Source of the DNA: Haemonchus contortus
Taxonomy: Eukaryota; Nematoda; Chromadorea; Rhabditida; Trichostrongylidae
DNA: 64,000 nt
Direction: 5' to 3'
Assembly: GCA_000469685.2 (NCBI GenBank)
Contig: LS997564.1
Coordinates: forward strand, 25,850,459-25,914,458
Each line of letters starts with the position of its first letter. Position 1 is the first letter of the stretch. The notes below the pieces were generated by a model. The model ran no database searches. It saw nothing but the letters and a program-made list of their open reading frames with translations, and was not told the DNA's origin. Shown piece by piece: positions 35,899 through 47,519 of the stretch. A program made the translations under genes and the position numbers.

Positions 35899-38098
35899 GT
35901 ACGTTCGAGGCACAGCTACGTCTACATCAAGTTAACTCCGAACTTATTGTCCATGAAGAAGAAAGCGGAAAACAAAAGTGGGCCTCAAGTTCAAGGAACC
36001 TAAGGTTCGAAAAAATGTGAAAAATGGTTTGGAAAACTGCAAAAACCAAAGCCGGCCCATCTGGTTTTCCCTTTTTTGCAAAGGATCGGTATTCGCGCCG
36101 CAACATTCTGCTTCAAACTAGCCAAAACCACACCCATCTCGAGAATTTTCTAAGCGCGTCCAGGTTACATTGGTCTGAAGGAGAAAAACTTGAACAATGT
36201 TCATTGTTGTCTTACACTCCTGAAGTTTTCTATTCTTTCCTATTCTTGTCATGAGTTCAGAGTTCACAAAAAGTCAAAATGTCGTCAGAGTTCCAAACGA
36301 CCCTCTGGAGTTTTCCTGTAAATTTGAAATTTTTGGTGCTTTCCTCCGCTTTGCGACATGAGTGTTACCTCACTAGAGCAGCCTGCCACTGCTAGCTGAT
36401 TAGCTCATATAGAACTCTTGGCACGGATCAATCTCTATGGAATTGTAGGTATAGCTGACAATGGTTATGTTGCTGATTGGTGGTAGAGAGTTGAAGCAGA
36501 GGCAATTGGGGGCTCCCAACGACAGCAGCAGAGCCCGAACCTCTTTCCCTTCCTTTTATTCGCGACAGTAACTCAGGAAAGCCCTTTAGGATTAACAACC
36601 AAAGTTCTCAGGCAGTGGTTTCTGATGCTTTGTCAGAACTAATACCTTAGCCTAAAGTAAACACTGTCCAACGCACGCACAAGACGTCAGCAAGTTGAAT
36701 TGACCCCTATGCTGATTTCTAAACAATATCTCCCTGATCAGAAAAGCGGATACTGACAACGAGCTGTGGGAAGTCGGAGAGGGTGGATGTTCTTGCACTA
36801 GGCAGATAATGGCAAGGATTTTTGTTTTGGATGCTGGTTGGATCTGGACCGCTTCACACTGCTTTTCTACCGCACTATCTCTAGCTTCTGTAACTTCTGT
36901 GAATGAGCTCTCAGAAGCTTTCGGCTACATAACAATTTCGAGTCATTCTCGATTGGGTTGACAACAAGCTGGAGATAACAATGGAGAGAATTCTTTTCAC
37001 TAAAAAATCCACCCATTGAGAAATTCAAGGCTCTGAGGAGACGTGTAAGCAGAATTGAGAGTGGTGCCATTTGGAATCTTTTGGGATCAGCCAGCACTTG
37101 TGTTTGACAGGAAAGCTGAGATGATGCGATATGAATTTGGAACGGGCAACCACCCCAAAGCTCGATTCGGGGCCTTTTGAATTCCCAGGCAAGTTTATGC
37201 AAATCGGCCCGCTTGGATGGGCGAAAGTAACTGATTAGCGTGAGCGCCTCCATGTCTGTCTACGTACGCTCCCGGTCATGAGCCTCTTTCACCCTCATAA
37301 TGGACGTCCTAGAAATGTAAGGCTCCGATTAACTAATCACTTCTCCCCATGATCCATCTGAGGACACAATTACCAAGTTCTCGGCTGAGCAACGATGAAT
37401 AAATTCCCTCCTACAAGTGAGAACGAATAGGTCGTAAAAAGCCAGTGAGCCATAAAACACTATGCCGTCAGTCAAAATCTCAAACTCGATCTGAAAACAA
37501 GTGACAAGATTGCCTTTAGAAAGGGGAAGTCATTGGGCAGCAAAGAGGATAACGAGGATCGCATAGGAAATGGCTTGGAACGGTAGCCGCCGGCCCGAAA
37601 GAGAAAGTGCCAAGGATGACCTTGGGAGAACGTCTCAATAGGATCATCGAATCCTTGAAGCAGTCAGCCAGCTTATACCACTCTGGACTAGGGGATCGCT
37701 CGAAACCGATCGAAGAAAGCGACAGGATGCTATTCTATGCGGATTGTCAGGAGTGAACGGCAACTCAATGGATAATCTTCTCATGCTCATACCCCCGTAG
37801 CTCTGAGGAGCTTTCAAGCCAAGGAACCCCGAAGTAGAGCTTAACAAAGGTGTTGGCAACAAGAGAGCAGCTCTGACTGATCGCCCACATAATCTGCCTG
37901 TACACCTTAAGAAGCTATAAAGCCAGTTCTCTGAACAACAAAAACATTTGTTGATCATTGCTGGTTGATCAAGGTTAGCGATTTACGAGTCCATAGCAGT
38001 TTAATTGAAATCGGAGCGATTTTGAATCAGAGATGCCCTCTTGGCGACTACGACTACATGGCGGTCCTTAAAAAAATAATTTTTCTTACTACTTTTAT
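35899..38098. other. No firm gene
   Basis: Open frames after the candidate exon (to 36254) and a plus-strand frame without its own ATG near 37560-37757 (contains MTLGERLNRIIESLKQSA and ends MLFYADCQE) that looks coding-like, possibly a retroelement piece. Confidence 0.25.
36867..37253 (-). CDS. Hypothetical 128-codon ORF
   Basis: Open minus-strand frame without recognisable motifs (contains RPRIELWGGCPFQIH). It is either a chance ORF or a fragment of an unrecognised repeat; no supporting splice signals were found. Confidence 0.12.
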   Translation of the reverse strand: MEALTLISYFRPSKRADLHKLAWEFKRPRIELWGGCPFQIHIASSQLSCQTQVLADPKRFQMAPLSILLTRLLRALNFSMGGFFSEKNSLHCYLQLVVNPIENDSKLLCSRKLLRAHSQKLQKLEIVR

Positions 38099-38372
38099 GG
38101 ATGGCGGTGGCGGTGGTGGTGTAATGGGTAGTGGTGCACTATCACACACGCTTGGTCACGGGTTCGAACCCCGGATCAATAGCCGCCTAAGACAACCTAG
38201 CCTTCCATCCCCTCCGGAATTGAGGCAAGACTCTGGGAGGATAAATGTCCACATACACTTTCAATACGCCACTATGATCCTGAGTGGCAGTCGAATGCGA
38301 TGGCGCATCCCTCAGATTTGAACAACTGACAAGGAGAGGCGTTATCCTTTATCCTTTACTTCCATCGATAAA
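38099..38372 (+). repeat. tRNA-derived SINE
   Basis: Head ggtggtgtaatgggtagtgg, B box gggttcgaaccccggatcaa, tail gttatcctttatcctttact. Confidence 0.72.
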
Positions 38373-38692
38373 TCACCGTACCTGTCTGAAGGCACTTGTA
38401 AACACATAAGTGAAGCTTCTTTATCGATTCCTTCTCTGGTTGCGAAGTAATAAACAGTCAAAACTGGTAGCAGTTAAACGTATATGAAGGGAAAACCACT
38501 AGATTGGAATGTTTCTCTGTACATCATATTTGTTGACGAATACACATTGAACTTTGAAAGGAAACTTCGCCACGAGGGTGAGCCACATACAGGCCTGAAA
38601 GCCGCAATTTGCCTAAGCGTAGGGGTTCCCGGTCCAGGTGAAGTGGTCGAAAAGCCATACTTTGGAATAAATGAGTAGCTGAATTGCTTGCT

Positions 38693-39190
38693 CTTAGGGC
38701 ACAATTTACAATAAAAATGGTTTTTGAGATTTCCCCATAGGATGGAGTCGAGCTACCCTTATACACCAAATCTGGCTCTATTAGGTCGGAAAACGGCCTA
38801 GTTAGGGAGTTACATAAGCCCATAGATTGCAGCGTGTGTATCCTCGGACGAGTTTCACCGGCACTGTAGTGCTACACCGAACACTAGGGAACCCATGTAG
38901 GAAGTTCAAACAATTTGTCATGACCCATAGCGACAGTGAAAAGCAGTTCTTTACAGTTTGGCTTGATGTAGTCAGCTCTGCGCAATTGCTACAACTGAAA
39001 TCTCGTCCGAATACCACTTCCACGTTATTTCCAACATAGTTACCACGTCCGACCTCCATTTTTATTACTTTTGAAGAACCATACTTTTCTCGAAGTTGGC
39101 GGGTTTCCCTGATGAGGTGTTCCCACCTATGCGTCCGCTTTTCGAAAAAAAAGCGGGTTTCTCAAGATTATTGTGAATCGTGCCTTTAAG
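38693..39190 (+). mobile_element. MITE of AAAGGCACAG family
   Basis: Left gggcacaatttacaataaaa, right attattgtgaatcgtgcctt. The interior matches 40084-40613 and 60811-61318 (for example ggcttgatgtagtcagctct, then cgtccgaatacc). Confidence 0.7.
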
Positions 39191-39704
39191 AAATTGATTG
39201 AAGTACTTTAAGGATACCAAAGAAAGCCTCAAATTCCCAATTAAACAGCGCCCTGGATCCGATCCGTTGTGATTTCCTATTATGCTTTCGATAGAAATTA
39301 GGGTAAATAGAGAGCAAAGTTGGTGTCCAATTGGTCGTTTTGGCGATCTTGGAGAAACTTTTTCGCATAACTTGCGCATTGTCAGTGTTGGTATCGACCT
39401 AGCGCAGACACAGGAACGATATCGTTTACAGTGGTCGTAATTTGAAGGCGAAGTTGACTACCTAACAGATTGATTTGGTGTCGCAAATGCCGATTGCCAC
39501 TCAATTGTCGGAATTTATTTCATGGTATGTAGACGAGAACGTGCAAGAATTTGTTGTTTGGACCGAACGAACATTGAACCGGTCATAAACTTCTTGTAAA
39601 CACTACCATCTGGAAATTAGTCCGTAAACACATGCATCTTCATCCTCTTTCCACGCAGACCCCTTCTCTACTGGAGCTGGTGAGTTATGGCCAATGAAAA
39701 GGAA

Positions 39705-39975
39705 TAAAGCGCGATCTTCTTGGGGTCATTCAACCCCACCTTGGGGTTCGCCCACTCATTCTGCTTTCGTTCAGAATCGTGGTAGCGCTTGAATGCTTAT
39801 TTGGCTCATAAAAGTCGCTTGCGAATGCCAATGTGTGGACGAGACAGATCCTTCATACTCCCGAATGGGACAGGTAACGACCCTGAAGGTACGTGCAGTT
39901 TGGTTGGCTTGGACGGGTCCTAAGCCATAGTTTGATGCCCTACCCATAGGTGTAAGCACCTCTTGGCTCTGCGGC
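39705..39975 (-). repeat. tRNA-derived SINE, diverged
   Basis: tcgttcagaatcgtggtagc, gaatgcttatttggctcata, then ggttggcttggacgggtcc; the head is poorly preserved. Confidence 0.5.
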
Positions 39976-40083
39976 ACCTACATCTTTCTCAGTGAAGACA
40001 GATAAAAATCTTCTTAGGTGTAACTCGTCCAAAAAACACTACTTTCGAGCGAGGGGGCGATTGCGAAGTAGCAGGCAGAAGTT

Positions 40084-40613
40084 GAAAGGCACAATTTACG
40101 ATAAAAATGGTTTCTGAGATCCCCATCCCCCCCCCCCTCAAGATGAATTTGAGGCCTCCCCGTATATACCATTCTGGCACTATTGGGTCGAAAAGCGACC
40201 TAGTTAGGGAGTTATAAAGGCTCAAAAATTGGCCCGTATGTATCCTGGACGAGTTTCACTGGCATCACAGAGGATGCACCGATCACGAGGGAACCAATGT
40301 ATGAAGTTCAAACAAATTGTCATGACCAATAGCGACAGTAAAAGACAGTTCTGTACAGTTCTGGCTTGATGTAGTCAGCTCTCTGCGCAACTGCAACAAG
40401 CAGAATCTCGTCCGAATATCCCTTCCATGTTATTTCCATCATGGTAAACTAGTCCAACCTCTATTTCCCATACTTTTGAGGAGCCATATTTCTCTAGAAA
40501 TAGGCCAATTCTTTCGTTTTTTTTTAACCACCGATGAAATATCCTCAATCCATAATTCCGCTTTTCGAATAAAAATGGGTACCTCAAAATTATCGTGAAC
40601 TGTGCCTTTGAAG
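40084..40613 (+). mobile_element. MITE of AAAGGCACAG family
   Basis: Left aaaggcacaatttacgataa, right aattatcgtgaactgtgcct. Contains a run of ten or more C near 40126. Confidence 0.7.
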
Positions 40614-40870
40614 TATAATAACTCTATTTGCATGGTATGAAGCAATGAAGATTAGAAAACCGCCTCAATGCAGAAAAGGCCGTAAAAGAATAAACGAAAA
40701 AAGCAAAGGAACAGAGAGGAAAAGAGCAAATGAAGAGCTACTTGGGATGAAGGGTAAATGAGTCTAGTTTGAATCCCGTCAGCGCAACAGCTGGTGTAGT
40801 CTACATTTTTGAAAAAGCTTTGTGAAATGACTGCCGTAACCATATCTCCTTCGTTTTCGAATCGACTTAC

Positions 40871-40975
40871 CTCATCACGGTCCGCTGTAAAGATTAAAAA
40901 CGCAGTCATTAAGAAGAGAATAAGAAAAAGGGAGATGATCAATGTGGCAGTCACGCTGTTTGAGCGATTAGATTC
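40871..40975 (-). CDS. Candidate exon with one transmembrane segment
   Basis: Minus-strand frame ending DRDE directly before a perfect GTAAGT donor (40865-40870). It contains a 20-residue hydrophobic run (from TLIISLFLILFL through FLIFTA) preceded by polar ESNRSNSV, like the signal anchor of a type II membrane protein. The 5' edge is uncertain and the next exon was not found. No family recognised. Confidence 0.3.
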
Positions 40976-41712
40976 CTTTCAATGTTTCCATTTTGAATCT
41001 TTGCAAAAAAGCTTTTTTGAAAAGCGGCTCCATAGCCTGTCTAGCCACCTACCAAGCCGCTTATTTCTCGAAGCCAAGTAGACTGGGAGGCAGTGGGAAT
41101 GACTTGCAGGTCTTTCCCAGTTGTTCCGTACGGGCCTCTCATCTGGAAATGAGGCCGCTACTTTTCTTCGCTCCTTCCGATAAATCGAAACAGGCTACTT
41201 CATGTGATCCGACAAAAATGAACTACAGTCCAATGGGTGAACCTTTCCCGAACTTCTTGTAAACGCGGCATTCTGGCGCCGCCCGAGGTAGAGGAGAACC
41301 TTCAATTCGGACTGTGAATAGTCAATTACCATTAGAGATAGATCAGAGTCCGTAATTCTACCATTCCATTACATGGTAGAAGAAAAGATGATGAGAAAAA
41401 GACAGTATAGAAAAGGGCAGTCATGAGAACATCGAAGGATCCCTACGGTGACATACTCTTCCAAGAAAGGAATGAGGTTCCCAGGAAACGAGAGTCTGGC
41501 TTTAAAGAGCACTGCCTAGCAAAACCCTAGACAAACGAGAAATTCGAGAGCATTGTGAACGGGGTAAGGGAGCCCTGTACATTTTTCGTTGGCTAAATTG
41601 ATTTACTTAATTGACGCGCAGGTTACTTTGAAGAGTAGCGATTAATCACCCGCGCATTGGTCTGAAGAGAGCCGAACGGGGGTTCCTGAACGGCTTTGCG
41701 ATTCTATGCTTG
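40976..41712. other. No gene recognised
   Basis: Short frames only (40993-41262, +). No repeat family recognised. Confidence 0.3.
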
Positions 41713-42168
41713 TTATCTCTTTGAAAGATATCTTTCTTGTCTAGTGATCGTATAAATGATAGTTATTGCTTTTGCTAGCGATCGATAGTGTTTATAGACC
41801 TCTTTCCCGTCCATAGTGTACCAACTTGTTTTCCTGACACTCGGACTCACTTCGGTGCTTGTCAACTTTGACTTCGTTCCTTGATTGATGTATCGAATTT
41901 GTGACTTTGGAGGATGAACCCAGTGCGTGACGGTGCAAAGTGGGTTTAGGAGGGGAGAGTGGGAGTGGGTGGGGCTTGCTTTGATGCCGAGAGTACCAGT
42001 GGCTCGGTCCTTGTGACCACAGGTAATATCTGTGCCAAGAAAGCGAGGTGCGATGCAGTAGGATCGAAATTGTCGCGTCCGGCGAGAGGACGCCGCGGGC
42101 GAAGGAATGTAGCAGAATGCAGCAGCAAGTAAGAAGTACAGAAACAAAAGAATTGAAAGTAGAATCAT
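41713..42168 (-). CDS. Putative secreted protein, leader/signal-peptide unit copy B
   Basis: 151-codon frame from ATG 42168. The N-terminus MILLSILLFLYFLLAAAFC is a textbook signal peptide, followed by YIPSPAASS, a basic RRTR that could be a processing site, then QFRSYCIAPRFLGTDITC with two cysteines. The rest is polar and unremarkable. The frame is also open upstream to 42354 across the conserved leader. Two diverged copies (20124-20417 and 22534-22757) keep the hydrophobic pattern. I do not recognise the family. The alternative is an open frame inside a transposable element. Confidence 0.35.
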   Translation of the reverse strand: MILLSILLFLYFLLAAAFCYIPSPAASSRRTRQFRSYCIAPRFLGTDITCGHKDRATGTLGIKASPTHSHSPLLNPLCTVTHWVHPPKSQIRYINQGTKSKLTSTEVSPSVRKTSWYTMDGKEVYKHYRSLAKAITIIYTITRQERYLSKR

Positions 42169-42300
42169 GCCAAAACAGCATATCGATTGAGTTGTAGGAA
42201 GAACACTAGAGCTGTAATAACGGCGAAGCGAATGGTCCGCGACAGCCGCGGGCGGCGAATTGATCACCAAAACGATCCTAATGCCCGTCTCCCAAGAAAG
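42169..42300 (-). repeat. Conserved leader of copy B
   Basis: Minus-strand block matching copies A and C: gggagacgggca, a region with gaattgatc/aatcgatt, gcggaccattcgcttcgcc, ttattacagctctag and aatcgatatg, ending just before the ATG. It is conserved better than the coding part between copies, so it could be a shared promoter/5' UTR or simply repeat sequence. Confidence 0.5.
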
Positions 42301-42597
42301 CGGTTTTTTTCGAACCCTTTCGCGGGGGTTTCTCAGAGAAAAAATCGTCAACAAAGCACCTGCCCGACCTATGGCTTATCAAATGCGGGCATATTCGAAG
42401 ATATCGACCTCACCCGTTTTATTTTTATTTGAGTGGGTCATTTAAGAGCTTCTTCGTAAAATTTATAGGTAATTAAAAGTACAATAGTGTAATTTTCCAA
42501 AAAATGCTTCACCCAACTCAATCAATAACAAGTTATGTAATCAGAACAAGCCTTGCAGTCATAAAGTAAGACAATAGAGCCATTGGGCATTTTAGCG

Positions 42598-42848
42598 ATG
42601 TGCCCCGCACTCGACTTCCGTTAGGAATCGTATGGCATATTGAATGCGTATGTCGCCCATACAATAACTTGCGGTGGCCAGCCGATGTACAAGTAAACGC
42701 TTTTATCCTCTCAGACAAGTCTGGTGCCAGTTGCTCGACCCCGCAGGGATGGAAGGCTTGATTGGCCTAGGCGGATATCGATCCGTGATTCGAACTCGTG
42801 ACCATGCATGTGTGATAGTGCGCCACTTCCCCCATCTCCTCCCCTTGC
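42598..42848 (-). repeat. tRNA-derived SINE
   Basis: gcactcgacttccgttagga, ttgcggtggccagccgatgt, then atccgtgattcgaactcgtg as the B-box region. Confidence 0.7.
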
Positions 42849-44301
42849 ATTCATAAAGAAGCAAAATGACCACATAAGTTATTTAGGAGCGTAGCAATCT
42901 GCCTATCTTTCACACTTTCCCCAGAACGTTAATGAGGAATCTTTATGGATTGGAACAAAATGGTGCTGTTCGAACGTTGGTAATGTTGGGCTTCGGCGGG
43001 ACAAAAACATGCTCCAATTGCAATTCTTGCTTTATGGTCACATACTAATTGGCGCTACACAACACTTTCGAATCAATACCAAGATTCTCGTTCATTGGCG
43101 TTTTCTCGGGTACACGGAACGCGGAAATTTATAAAATCGCTAGGATGTGATTTCTGGCCACAAGCAAGAGGCTCGAGATAGATATGAGGCCGTATCGGTC
43201 CGCTCGAGGGTCTCGAACCGAACAGACGGATTACGGTAAGCTTCAGCTCAGTAATAGATGAGAAAAAAGGAAGTGAATACTCCGGAAGAGAGATTTGACT
43301 TGGAATTTGGAACTTCAGAAGTCCGGTTATAAACGATCTAACAGCGAATATGGTTATGAGCTCAGAATACACTAGTTAGTTGGATGGTAAAAACTGCTTA
43401 TGAGCTACTTCGTATTGATTTACAGCAGTTTGCAGCGGTGTTAAAACAACAAATAATCAATGGACTCAGGACGTGAATAGACATAAAACTCGCCCGGGGG
43501 CGTTAACTCCTAATTGGCAGTCAATAGACCCTGTCTGAAGGGGGTGCTTCAGTGGGGGGTGGCATATAAACGAGTTTATATGTGCTATCAATGACAATGA
43601 ATGGGAAGGTCTTCGGACACACAAAACACTTACACGGAATTACTGGGACACCCTATCTGAACAGAAAATCCGGGGTACAGTACTGGGACGTTGGTGGTAG
43701 TCCATTGGAGAAAGTCCTGTAAATGATGTAGTTGTTTCTAGTTGGAATGTAGAAGGTCAAGTAGGTGGGACGACGACGCCATGGCGGTCGGTCTCACTGA
43801 AATCGTTCGCGAAACTCTGTCAGATCGATTCTTGGCATTCACTGTGACATACTACGTTAGGTGAAGAAGAAGCAATCGGTGGGTAGGTAGCATCGGGGGT
43901 AATGCGACTATGGAACGACCAAACAAGTGATAAACAAAATGTTTTTGGCAATAGTGTGGTCTGTTTGGTTCGATTAGTCCCTGATCTCTCATGGTCATCC
44001 GAAAAACCATCTAAACCTGATTTTCAGTAGGAGAAGCCGCTCCAACTCGTACTGTATCGGCAACAACTTTCAATTCCGAAAATCCACGGAAAAAATCCCG
44101 AAAAAAGGATCAGGAATAAGGATATGGAGGAATTCCTAGGGACATGAGGGAATACTGCCTCTCCCCCAGTAATACCTATAAATCCCAAAGCAGCACATTG
44201 AGCTGAAGGAACGATTCTCTACGTTGGTTGTTTGTGTCGATTACTATCCATTCAAACTTAGTGTAATTGTATGTCTCACTTTGTTTTTACTGCTGTTATT
44301 G
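42849..44301. other. No gene recognised
   Basis: A 99-codon minus-strand frame at 43073-43372 lacks motifs and splice support. Confidence 0.3.
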
Positions 44302-44738
44302 CTTAAAGACATTGTTCACGATAATTTAAGTCGAAAAGCGATTGTACCAGTTGGGAATAGTGCTTCACTTGTAAAAAAAAGGAAGAAAATCCGTTGGTTC
44401 TGAAAAAAATAAGGCTCAAAAGTAGTGAAAATTGAGGTCGGACGAGATTACCATCACGAAAATAACATGGAAGGGGTATTTGGACGAGTTTTCAAGGCTG
44501 TGGCAATTGCGCAAAGAGCTGACCACATCAATTCGAAACTGTCTAGAATAACCTTTTACTGTCGCTATCGGTCATGGCAAGTTGTATGAACTTTCCAAGT
44601 TGGTTCCCTTCTGAATAGTACAGCCTCTACAATGCCCTTGAAACTCGTCCGCACATACACACGGGCAATCTTTGAGCATTTATAACGCTTTATCCAAGCC
44701 GTTTTTCAACCTGCCAAGTGTGGTGTACAAGAGAGCCA
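44302..44738 (-). mobile_element. MITE of AAAGGCACAG family, truncated, reverse orientation
   Basis: Starts ttaaagacattgttcacgat. The interior is the reverse complement of the 38693 copy (ggctcaaaagtagtgaaaat, ggtcggacgagattaccatc). The far end is missing. Confidence 0.62.
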
Positions 44739-46194
44739 CAGATTTATCCTAGCACGACATCTCATAAGCCATTCTTGAGGTGAGCTCTGATCCTAAGTTA
44801 CTAGATGGGAATGATCTATAGACGATCAATCGAAACCGCCGCGGAGAATCTTTCGAGGGGAAGGATTAATGCGTGGGCGTGGTTTGCAAGATGGCGCAAT
44901 TTCTCTGGACAATTTCTATCGATTTGTAGGTTTCCATTTTGATGTTTTCTTGCGACTCACTAAGGAATTGAAAAATGTACAAAACTTCGAGGAATGTTGA
45001 ATATCCATGTTATCTTAGATTCGCTGACCGAGTGCGAAACCGATTCCATAGAAAGATAACTGGCGTAGGTCGTGGACGACCACGTTTTCGTCGTAAATAG
45101 TCAGCTTTGAAAAGACATCCATTCAGATCATCTCAGGAGTCAATGAAAGTAGGAATTTCTGCGAAAATAGGTTGATCTCATCCAGAGGTTCATCGACTTC
45201 TGAATCCGAAAAAAAACAACAATTCCTGCCGACACCAGCTCTAGGTCAAAAAGATCTGCCGAAGTATGATAGTTGATCGCTCTGGATTCCAAGTTGATAA
45301 AAAATACAATCACGATCTGGGTGGTTTTCTTCGATTTCCCAATTCATTCATGAAAAACAGCATAAAAACAGGTACAAGAACTGGGAGATAGCTAGCTTTA
45401 CCGAAACTATGGAGATTTTCTGAAATCGAGTTCTCATTCAGGGACATCAGCTCAGGATGTTCAATAGCTCATGTGTTCGAACCAGTGATTCAATAGAGTG
45501 GAGAAGACGGAGGTATTCTATTTCACTGAGTAGATTTCAAAGCAATAAACTGGCTCCGAGGTTACCGAAAACTTAATTACGCGATCGGGACTCGATCCAG
45601 GACCCCATAGAGTGATAGCGCCACCGCCATCATAACGGCATCGAAGGAATGACCCTTTGCTTTTGACATCCCGAAAAACTTACTGGGAGTAGAATGAAGA
45701 ATGAAAGGCGGTAGAAAAAGGTATGATTTCCCGAACACGTTCTGGAAACTCCCAGAGAAAACGGCCTGTGCAGACCACTCGTCCCAAATATGTTTCTCAG
45801 AAGTGTATCGTTTCAAGTGGACAGTCAGACTGGTAGAGGGGTCAAAACAAGCGTTAAACACTTGCACACGGGCCGGGCCTGTCTGCAAGCGCACACATTC
45901 CTGTACTCTTCATGATCGCTCACTTCACATAGAACTTGTTTATTGCGCGAATGAATTGATGTTTTCATGCTTACAACATCGAAGTAGTAGTGGACAACTT
46001 GTGAAACGTGGACAACCCCTGAAATCTTCACGAAAACATTCCTTACTCAACTATGGTCGGCATTCCTGACGTCACAGCCCATGTCCCAGTTTTCAAATAT
46101 AATGCAGTAGGGCGGAGACGAGTGGTGGTGGTAGTCAATGGGGGGAAACATGACGAATACTCCCATTAATGATGCGTTGGACGAGATTACCGAA
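44739..46194. other. No gene recognised
   Basis: Overlapping frames on both strands at 45577-46069 have no motifs. A SINE-head-like stretch (ggatcgagtcccgatcgcg on the minus strand) lies near 45583-45632. Confidence 0.3.
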
Positions 46195-46467
46195 TCAAAG
46201 TGATTCCGACGTTTTCGGGTCAAGCGGAGAAATGAAGGAGCCAATTTCTGAGGTACGAAAGGGAGTGAGGCAATGGAAGTCGGGTAGACAAGTGAGAAAG
46301 GCTGGGAACCTGCTAGTATAGAATAGAATCGGATTCTCCTCATAATACGTAGGAAAAGCACTACCTAATGCGCCAATGCCAGTGTGATGGTATGGTTTTC
46401 TCTTTGGAGGCCCATGAAGACTCTGAGCGATAGTGCCTATGAACTGGTTTCCCACCATCATTAACAT
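46195..46467 (-). CDS. Hypothetical 90-codon ORF
   Basis: The ATG at 46467 lies 17 bases after a TTTCCCAG acceptor. It reads MLMMVGNQFIGTIAQSLHG then PPKRKPYHHTGIGALG, with a possible GTAGTG donor near 46361 and continued open frame to 46195. No domain recognised. It may belong with the candidate exons at 47274-48046 on the same strand. Confidence 0.22.
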   Translation of the reverse strand: MLMMVGNQFIGTIAQSLHGPPKRKPYHHTGIGALGSAFPTYYEENPILFYTSRFPAFLTCLPDFHCLTPFRTSEIGSFISPLDPKTSESL

Positions 46468-47273
46468 AAGGTATCAATTGAAACTGGGAAATATTTACTG
46501 GATGCCATCAGGAGCTCAGTTTCCTTTACCCAATGGGACCGAAATAGTAGACGAACACCATACGGTATGACAGGAAAAGCTCCCAGGTTTACTGGTATAG
46601 CAGCTCAAAGGTTACCACACCTTGTTAGATGCTCTCAGTAGGATTGGACCAAACATCTACGGCTTACAGTGTGGGTGCAGCCTGTACTACCCAAGGAGCA
46701 AGTCAAGAGCCGTGGGTGTTTGTACGGATACCCTGTCAAAAAGTATACCCTGTTGGTTGAGAAAGAGTTCACCGGCCATTTTTTTCTTCTAGGACTCCCC
46801 CTCTGCAACTGAAACTCTCTAGGCTGACCAGTAAGTTGCCCACAAAGATGCTTAACGAGCAGCTCTTGGGCACTTAGTCAGTTTATACTGAGCGTCTTGA
46901 AGATATAATTAGCAGATGACTTATTTTCTAGTATACACCTCAATACTCATCAAGAAGAGAGGTATTGGTGAAGATGGAAAACTGAACCTTCTGACCCTCT
47001 TGCACCAGATTTTGCGAATAATGAAGTTCTGTCTGTTTGTTGGTCTTGGTTAACTGGAGGAGAATCAACAAATATTCGATTTTCTGACGAAGAACGAGAG
47101 AAGAAGGGCCCAAAAGGATGAAGAGAAATCTTATATTTTACAATTAGGTATTACTGCGGTAAAGTAGAACCGATAACGAAGGAAAAGCAGTCAATTCGTT
47201 GAACACGTTATCAGAGAGAGAGAGAGTGGTTGCGAGAAATGGATAAATCGAGAAACGTCGTCGACCTTGCCGT

Positions 47274-47519
47274 TTAACATTCTCTGATGCGGGTCGATCG
47301 TAGGTAGGTGATGTAGGTGTGGGAAGAAAATAATGGAAAAAAATGAATGAAATGGTTCCGCGGTAATCTGACGGGCGGCAATCTGACGGGCATTAACGGT
47401 ATAGGCGGTATATCCTTCAGTAGCTCCTGCCCCGGTCCAACTACCAACTGTGAATAGGCAGGTAGGTAATTCTGGCAGAATAGAAGGAAGGTGCAGCTCA
47501 AGGAGCGAATGAGCTGCAA
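47274..47519 (-). CDS. Small ORF, possible secreted Pro/Arg-rich peptide
   Basis: 81 codons. The N-terminus MQLIRSLSCTFLLFC could be a short signal peptide, followed by QLVVGPGQELLKDIPPIPL and a repeated PVRLPPVRLPRN block. Another frame of the same stretch is equally open (SWTGAGATEGYTAYT), which weakens the case. Hypothetical. Confidence 0.2.
   Translation of the reverse strand: MQLIRSLSCTFLLFCQNYLPAYSQLVVGPGQELLKDIPPIPLMPVRLPPVRLPRNHFIHFFPLFSSHTYITYLRSTRIREC

Noticed and set aside
45583..45632. B-box-like ggatcgagtcccgatc on the minus strand
   Set aside because: Resembles a SINE head but too short and diverged to call; no body follows.
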